From: Microbacterium oleivorans
Lineage (GTDB): Bacteria > Actinomycetota > Actinomycetes > Actinomycetales > Microbacteriaceae
Direction: 5' to 3'
Assembly: GCF_023715745.1 (NCBI RefSeq)
Contig: NZ_JAMBOV010000003.1
Coordinates: 522,825 to 586,824, forward strand
Length of the DNA stretch: 64,000 nucleotides
The position numbers and the translations under genes are program-made. Each line of letters begins with the position of its first letter. Position 1 is the stretch's first letter. Shown in pieces: positions 17,501 to 27,932 of the stretch. The notes under the pieces were generated by a model that saw nothing but the letters and a program-made list of their open reading frames with translations, had not been told where the DNA came from and made no database searches.

Positions 17501-19513
17501 ATGAGCAGCGCCACGAACGTCGATGCGACCGCCGTCAACACGATCGATTGGCTCTCCGCCTCGGACACCACGATCGTCGTGCCGGTCTACCAGCGGCAGT
17601 ACCGCTGGGACATCGGCGGGTGCGAGCAGCTGCTCGGTGACATCCGGTCCGTCGCGGCCACCGGCGACGGTCAGACGCATTTCATCGGCTCCATCCTCTC
17701 GACGGCGAGCACCTCGGCGCACGACGACGCCCACCTCGTCCTGATCGACGGGCAGCAGCGCGTGACGACGTTGATGCTGCTGGTCGCCGCCCTCCACCAC
17801 ACCCTTCGGGACGACGACCCGTCACTCGCGGCCGAGCTCGAGTCGGTCCTCGTGCGCCGCGACGATCCGACGCGGACCAAGCTGCGTCCTCACGCGGCGT
17901 GGGCAGACGTGTTCGAGAGCGTCGTCCTGGACCGCCGCTCCCCCGCCGACGAGGAGCGTTCGTCGCGCTTCGACGACAACTACGCGTTCTTCCGGAGTCA
18001 GATCCGCCCCGACGAAGCCGCAGACATCTGGCGCGGTCTGCGCAAACTCGAGCACGTGTCCATCACGCTCGGCGCGGGCGCGAACGCTCAGCAGATCTTC
18101 GAGAGCCTGAACTCCACCGGCGAACCGCTCCGCGACCACGAGCTCATCCACAACTACGTCCTCATGGGACTCACGCACGCTGAACAGAGCGAGATCGAGA
18201 ACGAGTTCTGGCTCCCCATCGAACGCAACACCGGCGAGCAGATCGGGGCGTTCTGGCGCGACTACCTCGTGATGCTGACGGGTCGGGAGGTCCTCGTGGA
18301 GGGTGAGCGCGGCGTCTACGACGCGTTCCGTCACGAGTTCCCGCGCCTCGATCGCGACACCCTCCGCACACGCGCGCACCAATGGCGCGAGCTGTCGGAG
18401 ATCTACAGGCTGCTCCTCGAGCCCGCGAAGGCGACGGATGCCGTTGCCTCCCGACACTTCGAGGCCATCAACACCCTGGGCCGCGGCATGTACCCTCTCG
18501 CGATGCGGCTGTACCGCGACCGCCTGCACGGTGAGCTGCCGGCATCCGATCTGTCACTCGCGCTGACCCACGTGGAGTCCCTGCTGCTGCGTCGGACCGT
18601 GGTGGGCCTGCCCATCGATCGGCTCGTCGCGAGGTTCTGCCGCGCGGCCGACGAGGGCATGGACGCCCTCACGCTCGCCATCGCCCGGATCACTCCATCG
18701 GACGAACGCACCCGGGTCGGTCTGCGCTACGGCGATCTGCCTCACGCAGGCTTCGTCCTCGCCCGTCTGGCGGGCGTCGAGGCGGATGCCGACGTCGTCC
18801 TCGAGCACGTCCTGCCCGTCGCGCCCTCGGACGACTGGACGGGAGACGGCGTGCGCCGGTGGGCGGACCTGAGCGACGACGAGCAGAACGCCCACCGCGC
18901 GCTGGTGAACACGCTCGGCAATCTGACGCTCCTCGAGGAGGACGCGGCCGATCGCGTGTTCGACGCCTCGTTCCCCGAGAAGCGATCCGCGTACGCCTCG
19001 AGCGGCGTGGGATCCACGCGTCAGATCGCGGCGGCCGACGCATGGTCGACTGCGCAGATCACCGCCCGGACCGAGGAGCTGACCGCACGCTTCATGGCGA
19101 CCTGGCGCCGACCCGGTGTCGTGGCGATCGACGATGACAACCTGACACCCATCCTCGACGCGAAGAAGCGACGCGGGTGGCCGCGGGGCTGGCAGCGCGA
19201 GTTCGACTACGTCGAGTACCGGGGCGAGCACTGGGACGTGCGGGACGTCCGGTACCTGTTCAACCGCGTCTTCGCCCGCCTCTGGGCCGACTCGCGTCAG
19301 AGCGTCATCGACTACAGCGCGCGCCAGGGCGGCCCCGTCTACCCGGCGATGGCGTGGAACGGTCAGTGGGATCAGCTGGGCGAAGGTCAGTACCTCTACC
19401 TCGGCTGGGATTCGAAGTACATGCTGACTGCCGTGCAGGGCGTGCTCGAAGAGGCCGGCTGGGCGTCGGAGGTCTTCGTCAAGTACTCCTACATCGGCGA
19501 CGCGATGCGCTGA
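17501..19513 (+). CDS. DUF262/DUF1524 (GmrSD-like) protein
   Basis: The 670-residue product has an N-terminal DUF262 domain with VPVYQRQYRWD (residues 27-37) and DGQQR (83-87), the ParB/sulfiredoxin-like motifs. A DUF1524-like region follows with EHVLPV and LGNLTLLEEDAADRVFDASFPEKR, where the HNH nuclease core is expected. The last Asn of the usual motif appears to be Asp, which may weaken catalysis. Known relatives include GmrSD type IV restriction enzymes and BrxU, which attack modified phage DNA; many others are uncharacterised. It is a single-gene unit with no visible methylase partner. ATG at 17501 has GGAG upstream. Its backbone-like codon usage does not suggest recent arrival. Confidence 0.8.
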   Translation: MSSATNVDATAVNTIDWLSASDTTIVVPVYQRQYRWDIGGCEQLLGDIRSVAATGDGQTHFIGSILSTASTSAHDDAHLVLIDGQQRVTTLMLLVAALHHTLRDDDPSLAAELESVLVRRDDPTRTKLRPHAAWADVFESVVLDRRSPADEERSSRFDDNYAFFRSQIRPDEAADIWRGLRKLEHVSITLGAGANAQQIFESLNSTGEPLRDHELIHNYVLMGLTHAEQSEIENEFWLPIERNTGEQIGAFWRDYLVMLTGREVLVEGERGVYDAFRHEFPRLDRDTLRTRAHQWRELSEIYRLLLEPAKATDAVASRHFEAINTLGRGMYPLAMRLYRDRLHGELPASDLSLALTHVESLLLRRTVVGLPIDRLVARFCRAADEGMDALTLAIARITPSDERTRVGLRYGDLPHAGFVLARLAGVEADADVVLEHVLPVAPSDDWTGDGVRRWADLSDDEQNAHRALVNTLGNLTLLEEDAADRVFDASFPEKRSAYASSGVGSTRQIAAADAWSTAQITARTEELTARFMATWRRPGVVAIDDDNLTPILDAKKRRGWPRGWQREFDYVEYRGEHWDVRDVRYLFNRVFARLWADSRQSVIDYSARQGGPVYPAMAWNGQWDQLGEGQYLYLGWDSKYMLTAVQGVLEEAGWASEVFVKYSYIGDAMR

Positions 19514-19516
19514 GCC

Positions 19517-19741
19517 TCAGTCTCCGTCGGCACCGTCCCCGCCGTCCGGAGCCGGAACGGGATCGACCGGGATCTCGATCCACGTCGCCGTGGTGGGCGA
19601 CATGGAGAGCAGGTCCGGAGACCAGTCCGAGACCGCGGGCCCGTCCCCCAGCCGCTCCACGGGGTTTCGCGGCTCCATCGGTTCGGCGGGGAGCCCTGCC
19701 CATTCCGACGGTTCTTCGGGTCGCTGCGTGAAGAGTCCCAT
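19517..19741 (-). CDS. Small conserved hypothetical protein
   Basis: A 74-residue acidic, Pro-rich protein beginning MGLFTQRPEEPSEWAGLPAEP. It has no membrane segment or recognisable domain. Its stop is 3 nt from that of the convergent DUF262 gene, and it lies downstream of the tRNA-Gln terminator. I favour this frame over two longer overlapping minus-strand frames because its N-terminus is compositionally protein-like and the longer ones run through the tRNA. Function unknown. Confidence 0.55.
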   Translation of the reverse strand: MGLFTQRPEEPSEWAGLPAEPMEPRNPVERLGDGPAVSDWSPDLLSMSPTTATWIEIPVDPVPAPDGGDGADGD

Positions 19742-19793
19742 GCGACCATTGTGCGCCTGTTACGCTGATCCGCGCACCGGTTCCAGCAAAAGC

Positions 19794-19819
19794 AAAACCC
19801 CCGCCGGAGCGGGGGTTTT
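19794..19819. terminator. Terminator of tRNA-Gln (works both ways)
   Basis: An 11-bp stem (19794-19804 with 19809-19819) with a 4-nt loop has T-rich flanks on both sides, the classic intrinsic form. It lies just after the tRNA-Gln 3' end on the minus strand. Confidence 0.9.
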
Positions 19820-19826
19820 CTTCTTG

Positions 19827-19898
19827 CTGGGGTACCTGGACTCGAACCAAGAACAACTGAACCAGAATCAGCCGTGTTGCCAATTACACCATACCCCA
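19827..19898 (-). tRNA. tRNA-Gln (anticodon CUG)
   Basis: The minus strand folds as a cloverleaf with acceptor TGGGGTA/TACCCCA, anticodon stem GCTGA/TCAGT around CTG, and a T arm with GGTTCGAGTCC. The discriminator is G and no CCA is encoded. Confidence 0.95.
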
Positions 19899-19930
19899 CC
19901 GGGTTTCAACCGGAGTCGTACCGAGGATCA

Positions 19931-19959
19931 AGCTTAGCCCACGGCACGGCCCCGGCCAA
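19931..19959 (-). promoter_or_regulatory. Promoter of tRNA-Gln
   Basis: On the minus strand TTGGCC (19959-19954) and TAAGCT (19936-19931) are separated by 17 bp, about 32 nt before the tRNA. It lies directly after the gltX stop, so the tRNA is probably transcribed separately. Confidence 0.55.
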
Positions 19960-19988
19960 ACCGGACGCGCATCCCGAGCGCGTCGGGC

Positions 19989-21503
19989 TCAGCTGCGCGC
20001 GGCCCGCAGCCGCTCGAGACGCTCGAGGGTGACGGGCTTGCCGAGGAGCTCCATCGATTCGAACAGCGGCGGCGAGACGCGGCGACCGCTCAGCGCCACG
20101 CGCGCCGGGCCGTACGCGACGCGCGGCTTGAGGCCCAGCCCGTCGATGAGGGATGCCGCGAGTGCCGACTGGATCGAGTCGGCGACGAAGTCGCCCTCCG
20201 GCAGCGCCTGAAGCGCCTCGATCGACGCGGCGAGCACCTCCGCGGCGTTCGCCGGCAACCCCTTCAGCGCGTCCTCGTCGTAGGACTCGACGTCGCGGAA
20301 CAGGAAGCCGAGCAGTCCAGGCGCATCGCCGAGCATCTGCATGCGCTCCTGCACGAGCGGCGCCGCCTTCGCGAGCATCTCCCGCTGCGCATCCGTCGGC
20401 GGCGTGCTGACCACACCGGCGCCGACCAGGTAGGGCACCAGGCGTGACGCGAAGTCGGCGGGCTCCAGCATCCGGATGTGGTCGCCGTTGATCGACTCGG
20501 CCTTCTTCTGGTCGAAGCGGGCCGGGTTCGGGTTGACGTCGACGATGTCGAACGCCTCGATGAGCTCCTGACGCGAGAACACGTCGCGATCGGCCGCGAT
20601 CGACCAGCCGAGGAGGGCGAGGTAGTTCAGGAGGCCCTCGTGAATGAAGCCCTTCTCCCGCTGCAGGAAGAGGTCGGCCTTGGGGTCGCGCTTGGAGAGC
20701 TTCTTCGTGCCCTCCTCCCCCAGCACGAGCGGCATGTGCGCGAACCGCGGGACGAAGGTCGTCACACCGGCGTCGATCAGCGCGCTGTAGAGAGCGAGCT
20801 GACGAGCGGTCGACGGCATGAGGTCTTCGCCGCGCAGCACGTGGGTGATGCCCATCAGTGCGTCGTCGACGGGGTTCGTGAAGGTGTAGAGCGGGATGCC
20901 GCCGGCACGGACGACGACGAAGTCGGGGAACGAGCCGGCCGGGAAGGTGACCTCGCCGCGGATGAGGTCGACGTAGGTCACGTCCTCGTCCGGCACGCGC
21001 AGACGCCACGCGGGCTCGCGCCCCTCCGCGCGGAACGCGGCCTTCTGCTCGTCCGTCAGCGTGCGGTCGAAGTTGTCGTAGCCGAGCTGCTTCGCGCGAC
21101 CGTTCGCCTCGTTGCGGGCGTCGATCTCCTCGGCCGTCGAGTACGACTCGTAGACGGCGCCGCTCGCGATCAGCGTGTCGAGGACCTCGCGGTAGATGTC
21201 GTGGCGCTGCGACTGCCGGTACGGCTCGTGCGGACCGCCCTTCTCGACTCCCTCATCCCAGTCGATCTCGAGCCAGGTCAACGCGTCGACGAGCTGGCGG
21301 TAGCTCTCCTCGCTGTCGCGGGCGGCATCCGTGTCCTCCACGCGGAAGATCATCTTGCCGCCGGTGTGCCGCGCGTAGGCCCAGTTGAACAGGGCGGTGC
21401 GGACCATCCCGACGTGGGGGAGCCCCGTCGGCGAGGGGCAGAACCGGACGCGGACGTCGGAGCCGGAGGCGGTCGTGGTGAGGGGGTGCGGTGCAGTGGA
21501 CAT
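19989..21503 (-). CDS. gltX: Glutamyl-tRNA synthetase
   Basis: GltX charges tRNA-Glu, and in many bacteria also tRNA-Gln as part of the transamidation route. The 504-residue class I enzyme has the HIGH-type motif [11 protein letters not shown] near residues 24-33 and the KMSKS-type motif KKLSKRD. ATG at 21503 is chosen; an in-frame TTG at 21512 would add three residues. It lies upstream of tRNA-Gln on the same strand and is the last gene of a long minus-strand run. No glutaminyl-tRNA synthetase is seen in the window. Confidence 0.96.
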   Translation of the reverse strand: MSTAPHPLTTTASGSDVRVRFCPSPTGLPHVGMVRTALFNWAYARHTGGKMIFRVEDTDAARDSEESYRQLVDALTWLEIDWDEGVEKGGPHEPYRQSQRHDIYREVLDTLIASGAVYESYSTAEEIDARNEANGRAKQLGYDNFDRTLTDEQKAAFRAEGREPAWRLRVPDEDVTYVDLIRGEVTFPAGSFPDFVVVRAGGIPLYTFTNPVDDALMGITHVLRGEDLMPSTARQLALYSALIDAGVTTFVPRFAHMPLVLGEEGTKKLSKRDPKADLFLQREKGFIHEGLLNYLALLGWSIAADRDVFSRQELIEAFDIVDVNPNPARFDQKKAESINGDHIRMLEPADFASRLVPYLVGAGVVSTPPTDAQREMLAKAAPLVQERMQMLGDAPGLLGFLFRDVESYDEDALKGLPANAAEVLAASIEALQALPEGDFVADSIQSALAASLIDGLGLKPRVAYGPARVALSGRRVSPPLFESMELLGKPVTLERLERLRAARS

Positions 21504-21543
21504 CGCCCTCAAGTCTACGACCGGCGCCGCGCCCGCCCCGCGC

Positions 21544-22779
21544 TCAGCGGCGTGCGTAGGGCGACAAGACCGTGATCGCGACGACGATCGCGAGGGCGAC
21601 GAGGGCGAGCCCGCCGTAGCCGATGAGACCGAGGATGCCGCCGGCGAGGACGGCGCCGATCGCTGCGGACAGGGTCATCGCGGTGTCGCTGCGCCCCTGT
21701 CGCCGCGGTCGCAGTTCGGTCGGGGTGGCCTCGGTCAGCAGCGCCGCACCGCCGACGGTCGCGGCACTCCAGCCGAGGCCCAGGAGCAGGAGGGCGACGA
21801 GCACTGCAGCCGGCGAGTCGGGGGCGACGGCCGCGGTCAGGAGCGACGCGGCGAGGATCCCCTGCCCCAGGAGAATCGTCTGCAGCCGGCCCCACCGGTC
21901 GGCGAGGATGCCGAACACCGGCGACAGGCCGTACATGCCGAACACGTGCAGCGCGATCGTGACACCCACGATGGTCGTGACGTTCCGGGGGTCGAGGTGG
22001 GACAGGTGAACCGGCGTCATGGCCATCACCGAGGCCATCGTGACGTGGGAGCCGGCCACGGCGAACACGGCGTACCGCGCGACGACCGGCCGATCGGGCT
22101 CGTCGACCCGCGGCGCTCCGGGATCTCGGGAGCGGGCGATCTGCTGCGCGACCCTCAGCGGGTCAGGGCGCAGCGCCGCCACGTAGAGCACGAGGGCGAG
22201 CGTCTGCGCGACGATCGAGAACGCGTACGACCCGGTGAGGGGCGGCATCCCGAGCCACCGGCCGACGGCCTCGCCGGGTGTCAGCATGAGTGGGCCGACC
22301 ACACCGCCGACGGTCGTCGCCCAGACCACGGTGCCGAGGTCGCGTCCGCGGCGCCCCTGCCCCGACAGGTCGGTCGCGGCGAACCGCGACTGCAGGTTCC
22401 CCGCGTTCCCGGCGCCGATGAGGATGACGCCCGCAAGCAGGAGAGGGAACGATCGCAGCGCGGCCGAGGTGATCACGACGGCGATCCCGACCAGCGCCAG
22501 AAGGTTCCCCAGTGTCAGCGCCCGCCGTCGCCCATGCGCCGAGGCCAGACGGGCGAGCGGGATCGCGCAGAGCGCGGCACCGAGGGTGACGGATGCCGTC
22601 GCGAACCCCGACAGCGACTCCTCACCCGACAGATCCGCCGCCAGGAGAGCGCCGAGCGACACGGTCGCGCCGAACGCGACACCGCCGAGCACTTGACCGG
22701 CAGCGAGGACCGTGACGGTGCGTCGCTGGATGCGTGCGACGTCCGACGCCGTGGCGGAGAGTTCTCCTCCGTCAGGCAT
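21544..22779 (-). CDS. MFS transporter
   Basis: The 411-residue product has about 12 hydrophobic segments and the MFS loop signature in the first half ([14 protein letters not shown]) with a second copy ([14 protein letters not shown]). ATG at 22779 overlaps the upstream hydrolase gene by 8 nt; a longer frame to 22833 would intrude into it further. The substrate is not predictable; drug-efflux-type MFS proteins look similar. Coupling with the fumarylacetoacetate hydrolase-like gene may be functional or incidental. Confidence 0.85.
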   Translation of the reverse strand: MPDGGELSATASDVARIQRRTVTVLAAGQVLGGVAFGATVSLGALLAADLSGEESLSGFATASVTLGAALCAIPLARLASAHGRRRALTLGNLLALVGIAVVITSAALRSFPLLLAGVILIGAGNAGNLQSRFAATDLSGQGRRGRDLGTVVWATTVGGVVGPLMLTPGEAVGRWLGMPPLTGSYAFSIVAQTLALVLYVAALRPDPLRVAQQIARSRDPGAPRVDEPDRPVVARYAVFAVAGSHVTMASVMAMTPVHLSHLDPRNVTTIVGVTIALHVFGMYGLSPVFGILADRWGRLQTILLGQGILAASLLTAAVAPDSPAAVLVALLLLGLGWSAATVGGAALLTEATPTELRPRRQGRSDTAMTLSAAIGAVLAGGILGLIGYGGLALVALAIVVAITVLSPYARR

Positions 22780-23539
22780 TCCGCGCCGTGTTGCGCAGGA
22801 TGCCGAGACCCGTGATCTCCACCTCGAGCACATCTCCGGCGTGGAACTCCCCGATCCCTGCCGGTGTGCCCGTCAGGATGACGTCGCCAGGCAGGAGCGT
22901 GAAGGCGGCCGACGCGTAGGCGATGATGTCGGGGACCGAGTGGACCATGTCCGAGATCGGACCGTCCTGCCGGACCTCGCCGTTGACCCGCGAGACGATC
23001 CGCGCACCACCGTCGAGGTCGAACTCCGTCTCGATGATCGGCCCGAGCGGGCAGAACGTGTCGAAGCCCTTGGCGCGGGACCACTGGCCGTCGGAACGCT
23101 GCAGGTCGCGAGCCGTGATGTCGTTGCCGATCGTGTAGCCGAAGACGTAGTCGAGCGCCTTGTCGGCCGAGACGTTCTTCGCGACACGACCGATGACGAC
23201 GGCGAGCTCGCCCTCGTAATCGGTGCGCTGTGACTGCGGCGGCCGCACGATCGCGTCGTCGGGTCCGATCACGGACGTGTTGGGCTTGAGGAACAGCAGC
23301 GGCTCGCTGGGCGCCTCGCCCCCCATCTCGGCAGCGTGGTCGCGGTAGTTCTTGCCGACGCACACGATCTTCGAACGAGGGATCGACGGCGCCAGAAGGG
23401 TGATCTCCGCAAGGGGGATCCGCTCCCCCGTCGTCTCGAACCCGGCGAACATCGGGTCGCCGGCGAGCTCGACGACCTCTTTCTCGTCGATGATGCCGTA
23501 GCGGATGGCCTCGTTGCGGCTGTACCGGACGATGCGCAC
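22772..23539 (-). CDS. Fumarylacetoacetate hydrolase family protein
   Basis: The 255-residue protein is of the FAH family, which cleaves or decarboxylates diketo acids with a bound divalent metal. Visible family blocks are [34 protein letters not shown] with the acidic metal ligands, [10 protein letters not shown], and [10 protein letters not shown] near the C-terminus. It sits 3 nt after ilvE. Such proteins act as oxaloacetate decarboxylases or acylpyruvases as well as in aromatic catabolism, so the substrate is left open. Confidence 0.88.
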   Translation of the reverse strand: MRIVRYSRNEAIRYGIIDEKEVVELAGDPMFAGFETTGERIPLAEITLLAPSIPRSKIVCVGKNYRDHAAEMGGEAPSEPLLFLKPNTSVIGPDDAIVRPPQSQRTDYEGELAVVIGRVAKNVSADKALDYVFGYTIGNDITARDLQRSDGQWSRAKGFDTFCPLGPIIETEFDLDGGARIVSRVNGEVRQDGPISDMVHSVPDIIAYASAAFTLLPGDVILTGTPAGIGEFHAGDVLEVEITGLGILRNTARNA

Positions 23540-23542
23540 GGG

Positions 23543-24637
23543 TCAGCCGTCCAGCCGAGTGAGCCAGCCGTGGACGTCCTCGGCGCGGCCGTACTGGATG
23601 TCGGTGAGGTGCTGTCGCAGTTCGAGCGCGAGCGTTCCGGTGGGCTGCGCGTCCTCGAAACCGGAGGCCTTCAGTGCTCCGATCGGGGTCACCACGGCGG
23701 CGGTTCCGCAGGCGAAGACCTCGACGATCTCACCCGAGGCGACCCCGTCGCGCCACTCGGAGAGCGAGACCGCGCGCCGCTCGACCCGGTGCCCCCGGTC
23801 CTCGGCGAGACGGAGGATCGAGTCGCGGGTGATCCCGGCGAGGATCGACTCCGACTCCGGCGTCACGAGGGTGCCGTCCTTCATGACGAAGACGACGTTC
23901 ATGCCGCCGAGCTCCTCGACGTTGCCGTCCTCGTCGAGGAAGACGACCTGGTCGCAACCCTTCTCGTACGCCTCCGCCTGCGGCAGCAGGCTCGCGGCGT
24001 AGTTGCCACCGGTCTTCGCCGCTCCCGTGCCGCCCTTGCCCGCGCGCGCGTAGTCCTCGCTCAGCCAGATCTTCACCGGGGTGACGCCGCCCTTGAAGTA
24101 GGCACCCGCCGGGCTCGCGATCAGGTAGTAGGCGACCTTCTCCGCGGGACGGACACCGAGGAACGCCTCCTTCGCGAACATGAACGGACGCAGGTACAGG
24201 CTCTGGTCGGCGCCGGAGGGCACCCAGTCACCGTCCACCGCGATCAGCTCGCGCAGCGACTGGAGGAAGTATTCGGCGGGGAGCTCGGGCAGCGCCATGC
24301 GGCGGGCGGAGCGCTGCAGGCGACGTGCGTTCTCCTCGGGGCGGAACGTGTGGATCGAGCCGTCCGCGTGACGGTACGCCTTGATGCCCTCGAAGATCTC
24401 CTGGCCGTAGTGCAGCACGGCGGCCGCCGGAGAGAGCGAGATCGGCCCGTAGGGCTGGACGCGGGGCCGGTGCCAGCCGCCCTTCGACGACCAGCAGATG
24501 TCGACCATGTGGTCGGTGAAGTTCGTGCCGAAGCCGGGGTTCGCGAGGATCTCCTCGCGGGTGGAAGGGGATGCCGCAGCCAGGTTCTTCGTCACCGAGA
24601 AGGTGAGGGGGGCTGCGGTCGAGTCGGTGAGGGTCAT
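23543..24637 (-). CDS. ilvE: Branched-chain amino acid aminotransferase
   Basis: IlvE interconverts Leu, Ile and Val with their 2-oxo acids using PLP and glutamate. The 364-residue length and blocks MVDICWSSKGGWHRP, YGQEIFEGIKAYRH, AAKTGGNYAASLLPQ with the PLP lysine, and EELGGMNVVFVMKDG identify the class IV BcaT of the long actinobacterial type. ATG at 24637. It lies 49 nt after leuB, placing the last steps of leucine synthesis together. Confidence 0.96.
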   Translation of the reverse strand: MTLTDSTAAPLTFSVTKNLAAASPSTREEILANPGFGTNFTDHMVDICWSSKGGWHRPRVQPYGPISLSPAAAVLHYGQEIFEGIKAYRHADGSIHTFRPEENARRLQRSARRMALPELPAEYFLQSLRELIAVDGDWVPSGADQSLYLRPFMFAKEAFLGVRPAEKVAYYLIASPAGAYFKGGVTPVKIWLSEDYARAGKGGTGAAKTGGNYAASLLPQAEAYEKGCDQVVFLDEDGNVEELGGMNVVFVMKDGTLVTPESESILAGITRDSILRLAEDRGHRVERRAVSLSEWRDGVASGEIVEVFACGTAAVVTPIGALKASGFEDAQPTGTLALELRQHLTDIQYGRAEDVHGWLTRLDG

Positions 24638-24686
24638 GTCAGTCCTGTTCCTCGCGCGGCGTCTGCGCGGCGCGCATCCACTCAGA

Positions 24687-25739
24687 TTACGCCCGGAGGC
24701 GTGCGGTGATGGCGTCGCCGACCTGCGCGGTCGTGCGTGCGGAGCCGTCCCTGGTCGCGATGTCCTCCCGGGCCGCGCGGGTGACGCGCTCGGCCTCGTC
24801 GCTCAGCCCGAGGTGTTCGAGCAGCAGGGCGACGGAGAGGATCGCAGCGGTGGGATCGGCGATCTGCTGTCCGGCGATGTCGGGCGCGGAGCCGTGCACG
24901 GGCTCGAACATCGACGGGAACGCGCCGTCGGGGTTGATGTTCCCCGAAGCGGCGAGGCCGATGCCTCCGGTGACGGCGCCGGCCAAGTCGGTCAGGATGT
25001 CCCCGAAGAGGTTGTCGGTGACGATCACATCGAAGCGGCCCGGGTTCGTGACCAGGAAGATCGTCGCCGCGTCGACGTGGAGATAGTCTACGGCCACGCC
25101 GGGGAAGTCCTGTGCCACCTCGTCGACGATGCGCTTCCACATCCCGCCGGCGTGGACGAGCACGTTCGTCTTGTGCACGAGTGTCAGCTTCCCGCGACGC
25201 TTCTCCGCCTGCGCGAAGGCGAAGCGGACGACCCGTTCGACGCCGAACGCCGTGTTGACGGAGGTCTCGTTCGCGATCTCGTGGGACGTGCCCGTGCGGA
25301 TGGAGCCGCCGTTGCCGACGTAAGGTCCCTCGGTTCCCTCGCGGACGACGACGAAGTCGATCTCGCCCGGCGCGGCGAGCGGGCCGGAGGCACCCGGGTA
25401 GAGGACGGACGGGCGCAGGTTGACGTAGTGGTCGAGTGCGAAGCGCAGCGTGAGCAGGAGGCCACGCTCGATATTGGCGTCCTTCAGGCGCGGGTCCCCC
25501 GGCATCCCGCCGACGGCACCCAGGAGGATGGCGTCGTGAGAGGCGATCGCGGCGAGGTCGGCATCGGTGAGCGTGTCCCCTGTCTCGAGGAACCGCGCGG
25601 CTCCCAGCGAGAACCGGGTCTTCTGGAACGTCACCCCCGCGCCCTCCGTGACGGCATCGAGGACCTTCTCGGCCTCGGCGACGACCTCGGGCCCGATGCC
25701 GTCTCCGGGGATGACGGCCAGCTTCACGACGCGCGACAT
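24687..25739 (-). CDS. leuB: 3-isopropylmalate dehydrogenase
   Basis: LeuB oxidises and decarboxylates 3-isopropylmalate to 2-oxoisocaproate with NAD+. The 350-residue product begins [19 protein letters not shown] and has the metal/substrate block [20 protein letters not shown] and the C-terminal signature [23 protein letters not shown] at 25739 is used; the frame continues upstream into the MFS gene but that stretch is not LeuB-like. It precedes ilvE, whose substrate it makes. Confidence 0.96.
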   Translation of the reverse strand: MSRVVKLAVIPGDGIGPEVVAEAEKVLDAVTEGAGVTFQKTRFSLGAARFLETGDTLTDADLAAIASHDAILLGAVGGMPGDPRLKDANIERGLLLTLRFALDHYVNLRPSVLYPGASGPLAAPGEIDFVVVREGTEGPYVGNGGSIRTGTSHEIANETSVNTAFGVERVVRFAFAQAEKRRGKLTLVHKTNVLVHAGGMWKRIVDEVAQDFPGVAVDYLHVDAATIFLVTNPGRFDVIVTDNLFGDILTDLAGAVTGGIGLAASGNINPDGAFPSMFEPVHGSAPDIAGQQIADPTAAILSVALLLEHLGLSDEAERVTRAAREDIATRDGSARTTAQVGDAITARLRA

Positions 25740-25771
25740 CGCTCTCCTCGTTCTGGGGGGACCCCGCGCGC

Positions 25772-27322
25772 TCAGTGCTCGGCGCGCGGAGTGCGGGTCC
25801 CCTTCAGCGTAGTGGCCGCGATGACGGCGGCGCAGACGACGAGGACCGCTCCGATGATCGAGGTCACACCGACTCCGGCGTCGAAGGCGGACGCCGCGGC
25901 CTCGACGACCCGGTCGCCCAGCGCACCCGGGAGTCCGTCCGCGACGGTCACCGCGCCGCCGAGCGTCTCGCGTGCGGCGGCCGCGGCGCCGGCTGAGAGC
26001 CCGTCGGGAAGGACCAGGCCGGAACGGTAGAGGGCGGTGAGGATGCCGCCGAGCACGGCCGTCCCGAGGACGGCCCCCAGCTCGTAGGCCGTCTCCGACA
26101 CCGCGCTGGCGGCGCCCGCCTTGGCGGGCGGCGCAGTGGCGAGGATCAGCTCGTTGGAGACGGTCTCCGCCGCGCCGATGCCGACCCCGAGCAGCCCGAA
26201 GGCGGCGATGAGGGTACCGAGGGCCGCGGCATCCGTCGACACGGCGATCGCGACATACGCGGCGACCGACATGGCCAGAGCGACCGGCACCACGATGCGC
26301 GGCGAGACACGACGAGAGATCGGCACGACGGCGAGACCGGAGACGATCATGAGCGCGAGCCCGGGGACCAGCGCGAGTCCCGCCTGCAGAGGGCTCAACC
26401 CGACGATCAGCTGGAGGTGCTGCGTCACGAAGTAGAGGAAGCCGACCAAGGCGACGACGCTGAGGAGGTTGACCAGCAGTGCGCCGGTGAACGCGCCGCG
26501 TCGGAAGAGGCGCATGTCGAGCATGGGGCTCTCGGCGCGCAGCTGGCGGCGCACGAACGCCCACCCGAACGTCACCCCGACGACGACGAGGATCAGCGGA
26601 AGCAGCCCGGGCCCATGGACCGCGAACTCCTTGATCGCGTACACGGCGGGCACCATCGCCGCCATGCTGAGGACGATGCTGACGGGATCGACACGACCCG
26701 GCTTCGGGTCGCGACTCTCGGGCACCAGGATCGGTGCCAGGATCAGCAACGGGACCAGCACGGGGACGGCGAGCAGGAAGACCGAGCCCCAGGCGAAGTG
26801 CTCGAGCAGCACGCCACCGACGATCGGACCCAGCGCAGAGCCGGCGGAGAACATCGACGCCCACACCGCGATCGCCAGCCGACGCTGGTCACGGTCGGTG
26901 AAGATGCTGCGAAGCAGCGACATCGTCGAGGGCATGAGCATCGCCCCGAACAGTCCCATCGTGGCGCGGGCGGCGATGAGCAGCTCCGCCGACGGCGCGA
27001 AGGCGGCCAGCGCCGACACGGTGGCGAACCCGGTGGCACCGATCATCAGCAGTCGACGGCGCCCGAACCGGTCCCCCAGCGACCCCATCGTGACGAGGAG
27101 TCCCGCGAGGACGAGCGGGTAGACGTCGATGATCCACAGCTGCTGCGCGCTCGTCGGCGTGAGGTCGCGCGCGATCTCGGGCAGCGCGAAGCTGAGCACC
27201 GTGTTGTCGACCGACACCAGGAGCACCGGCAGCATCAGCACCGCCAGCGCGGCCCATCCGCGCCAGCCCTGGCGTCTGCCGGCCGCGTCGGCCATGCGGA
27301 TCTCTTCCGTCAGAGTCATCAT
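25772..27322 (-). CDS. MFS efflux transporter, 14-TM DHA2 type
   Basis: The 516-residue product has about 14 hydrophobic segments and DHA2 (EmrB/QacA-like) features: [19 protein letters not shown] near the start, [16 protein letters not shown], and antiporter motif C-like text [10 protein letters not shown]. Such pumps export drugs or dyes using the proton gradient. It starts with two ATGs in tandem (27322 and 27319). The divergent TetR gene and the inverted repeat between them indicate a regulator/pump pair. Export substrate unknown. Confidence 0.9.
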   Translation of the reverse strand: MMTLTEEIRMADAAGRRQGWRGWAALAVLMLPVLLVSVDNTVLSFALPEIARDLTPTSAQQLWIIDVYPLVLAGLLVTMGSLGDRFGRRRLLMIGATGFATVSALAAFAPSAELLIAARATMGLFGAMLMPSTMSLLRSIFTDRDQRRLAIAVWASMFSAGSALGPIVGGVLLEHFAWGSVFLLAVPVLVPLLILAPILVPESRDPKPGRVDPVSIVLSMAAMVPAVYAIKEFAVHGPGLLPLILVVVGVTFGWAFVRRQLRAESPMLDMRLFRRGAFTGALLVNLLSVVALVGFLYFVTQHLQLIVGLSPLQAGLALVPGLALMIVSGLAVVPISRRVSPRIVVPVALAMSVAAYVAIAVSTDAAALGTLIAAFGLLGVGIGAAETVSNELILATAPPAKAGAASAVSETAYELGAVLGTAVLGGILTALYRSGLVLPDGLSAGAAAAARETLGGAVTVADGLPGALGDRVVEAAASAFDAGVGVTSIIGAVLVVCAAVIAATTLKGTRTPRAEH

Positions 27323-27325
27323 AAG

Positions 27326-27345
27326 TACACCGTCCAGCCGGTATA
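27326..27345. promoter_or_regulatory. Probable TetR operator
   Basis: TACACCG (27326-27332) and CGGTATA (27339-27345) form an inverted repeat with one mismatch around TCCAGC. It sits in the short gap between the MFS start and the TetR gene, covering both promoters. Confidence 0.5.
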
Positions 27346-27384
27346 GTAACAGAATCGGCGATGCGTCCGCGAGAGGATCGAGGC

Positions 27385-27927
27385 ATGAGCAGACCCCCAC
27401 GGGCGAAGGAGAGCGTGCTCGACGCATTCGAGGCGGCACTCATCGACGGCGGTGCCCGCGGCGCGACGATGGATGCCGTCGCCGCAGCCGCCGGTGTCTC
27501 CAAAGGCGGCCTGCTGTATCACTACGCGTCGAAGGACGCGCTCGAGTCGGCCCTCCTGGAGCGCATGCGGCGCCTCGTCGACATCGACGTCGAGGACATG
27601 CTGCGCTCCCCCGAAGGCGTCGTCGCCGCGTTCGTGCGGACCTCGGTGCAGACCGGTTCGGCGCTCGACCGCGCGATCATCGCCGCCTCACGACTCGCCC
27701 AGGCCGGCCACACCGGTGCCTCCGCAGCCCTCCGCGAGGTGCGGGACGTCTGGGAGGCGGCGCTGCGGCCCCACACGCGCGACGAGACCGCCCTGCAGCT
27801 CGTGCTGCTCGTCAGCGACGGCCTGTACTTCAACAGCGCCCTCGCGACCGGTGCCCTGCCGGGTCCGATCCCGCACGGCGCCGAACTCGACGCGCTGATC
27901 GCGCTCGTCGAGCGCGCCGCGCGCTGA
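27385..27927 (+). CDS. TetR-family transcriptional regulator
   Basis: The 180-residue protein has an N-terminal TetR helix-turn-helix (ATMDAVAAAAGVSKGGLLYHYASKD) and an all-helical ligand domain. It is divergent from the DHA2 efflux gene and probably represses it, releasing on ligand binding. ATG at 27385 has GAGG about 5 nt upstream and places the domain normally; ATG at 27361 would add eight residues. It ends 5 nt from the convergent serA. Confidence 0.9.
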   Translation: MSRPPRAKESVLDAFEAALIDGGARGATMDAVAAAAGVSKGGLLYHYASKDALESALLERMRRLVDIDVEDMLRSPEGVVAAFVRTSVQTGSALDRAIIAASRLAQAGHTGASAALREVRDVWEAALRPHTRDETALQLVLLVSDGLYFNSALATGALPGPIPHGAELDALIALVERAAR

Positions 27928-27932
27928 CGGGG

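Noticed and set aside
25740..26864. N-terminal extension of leuB
   Set aside because: It overlaps the MFS gene in antisense-like low-complexity text; LeuB homology starts at [14 protein letters not shown].
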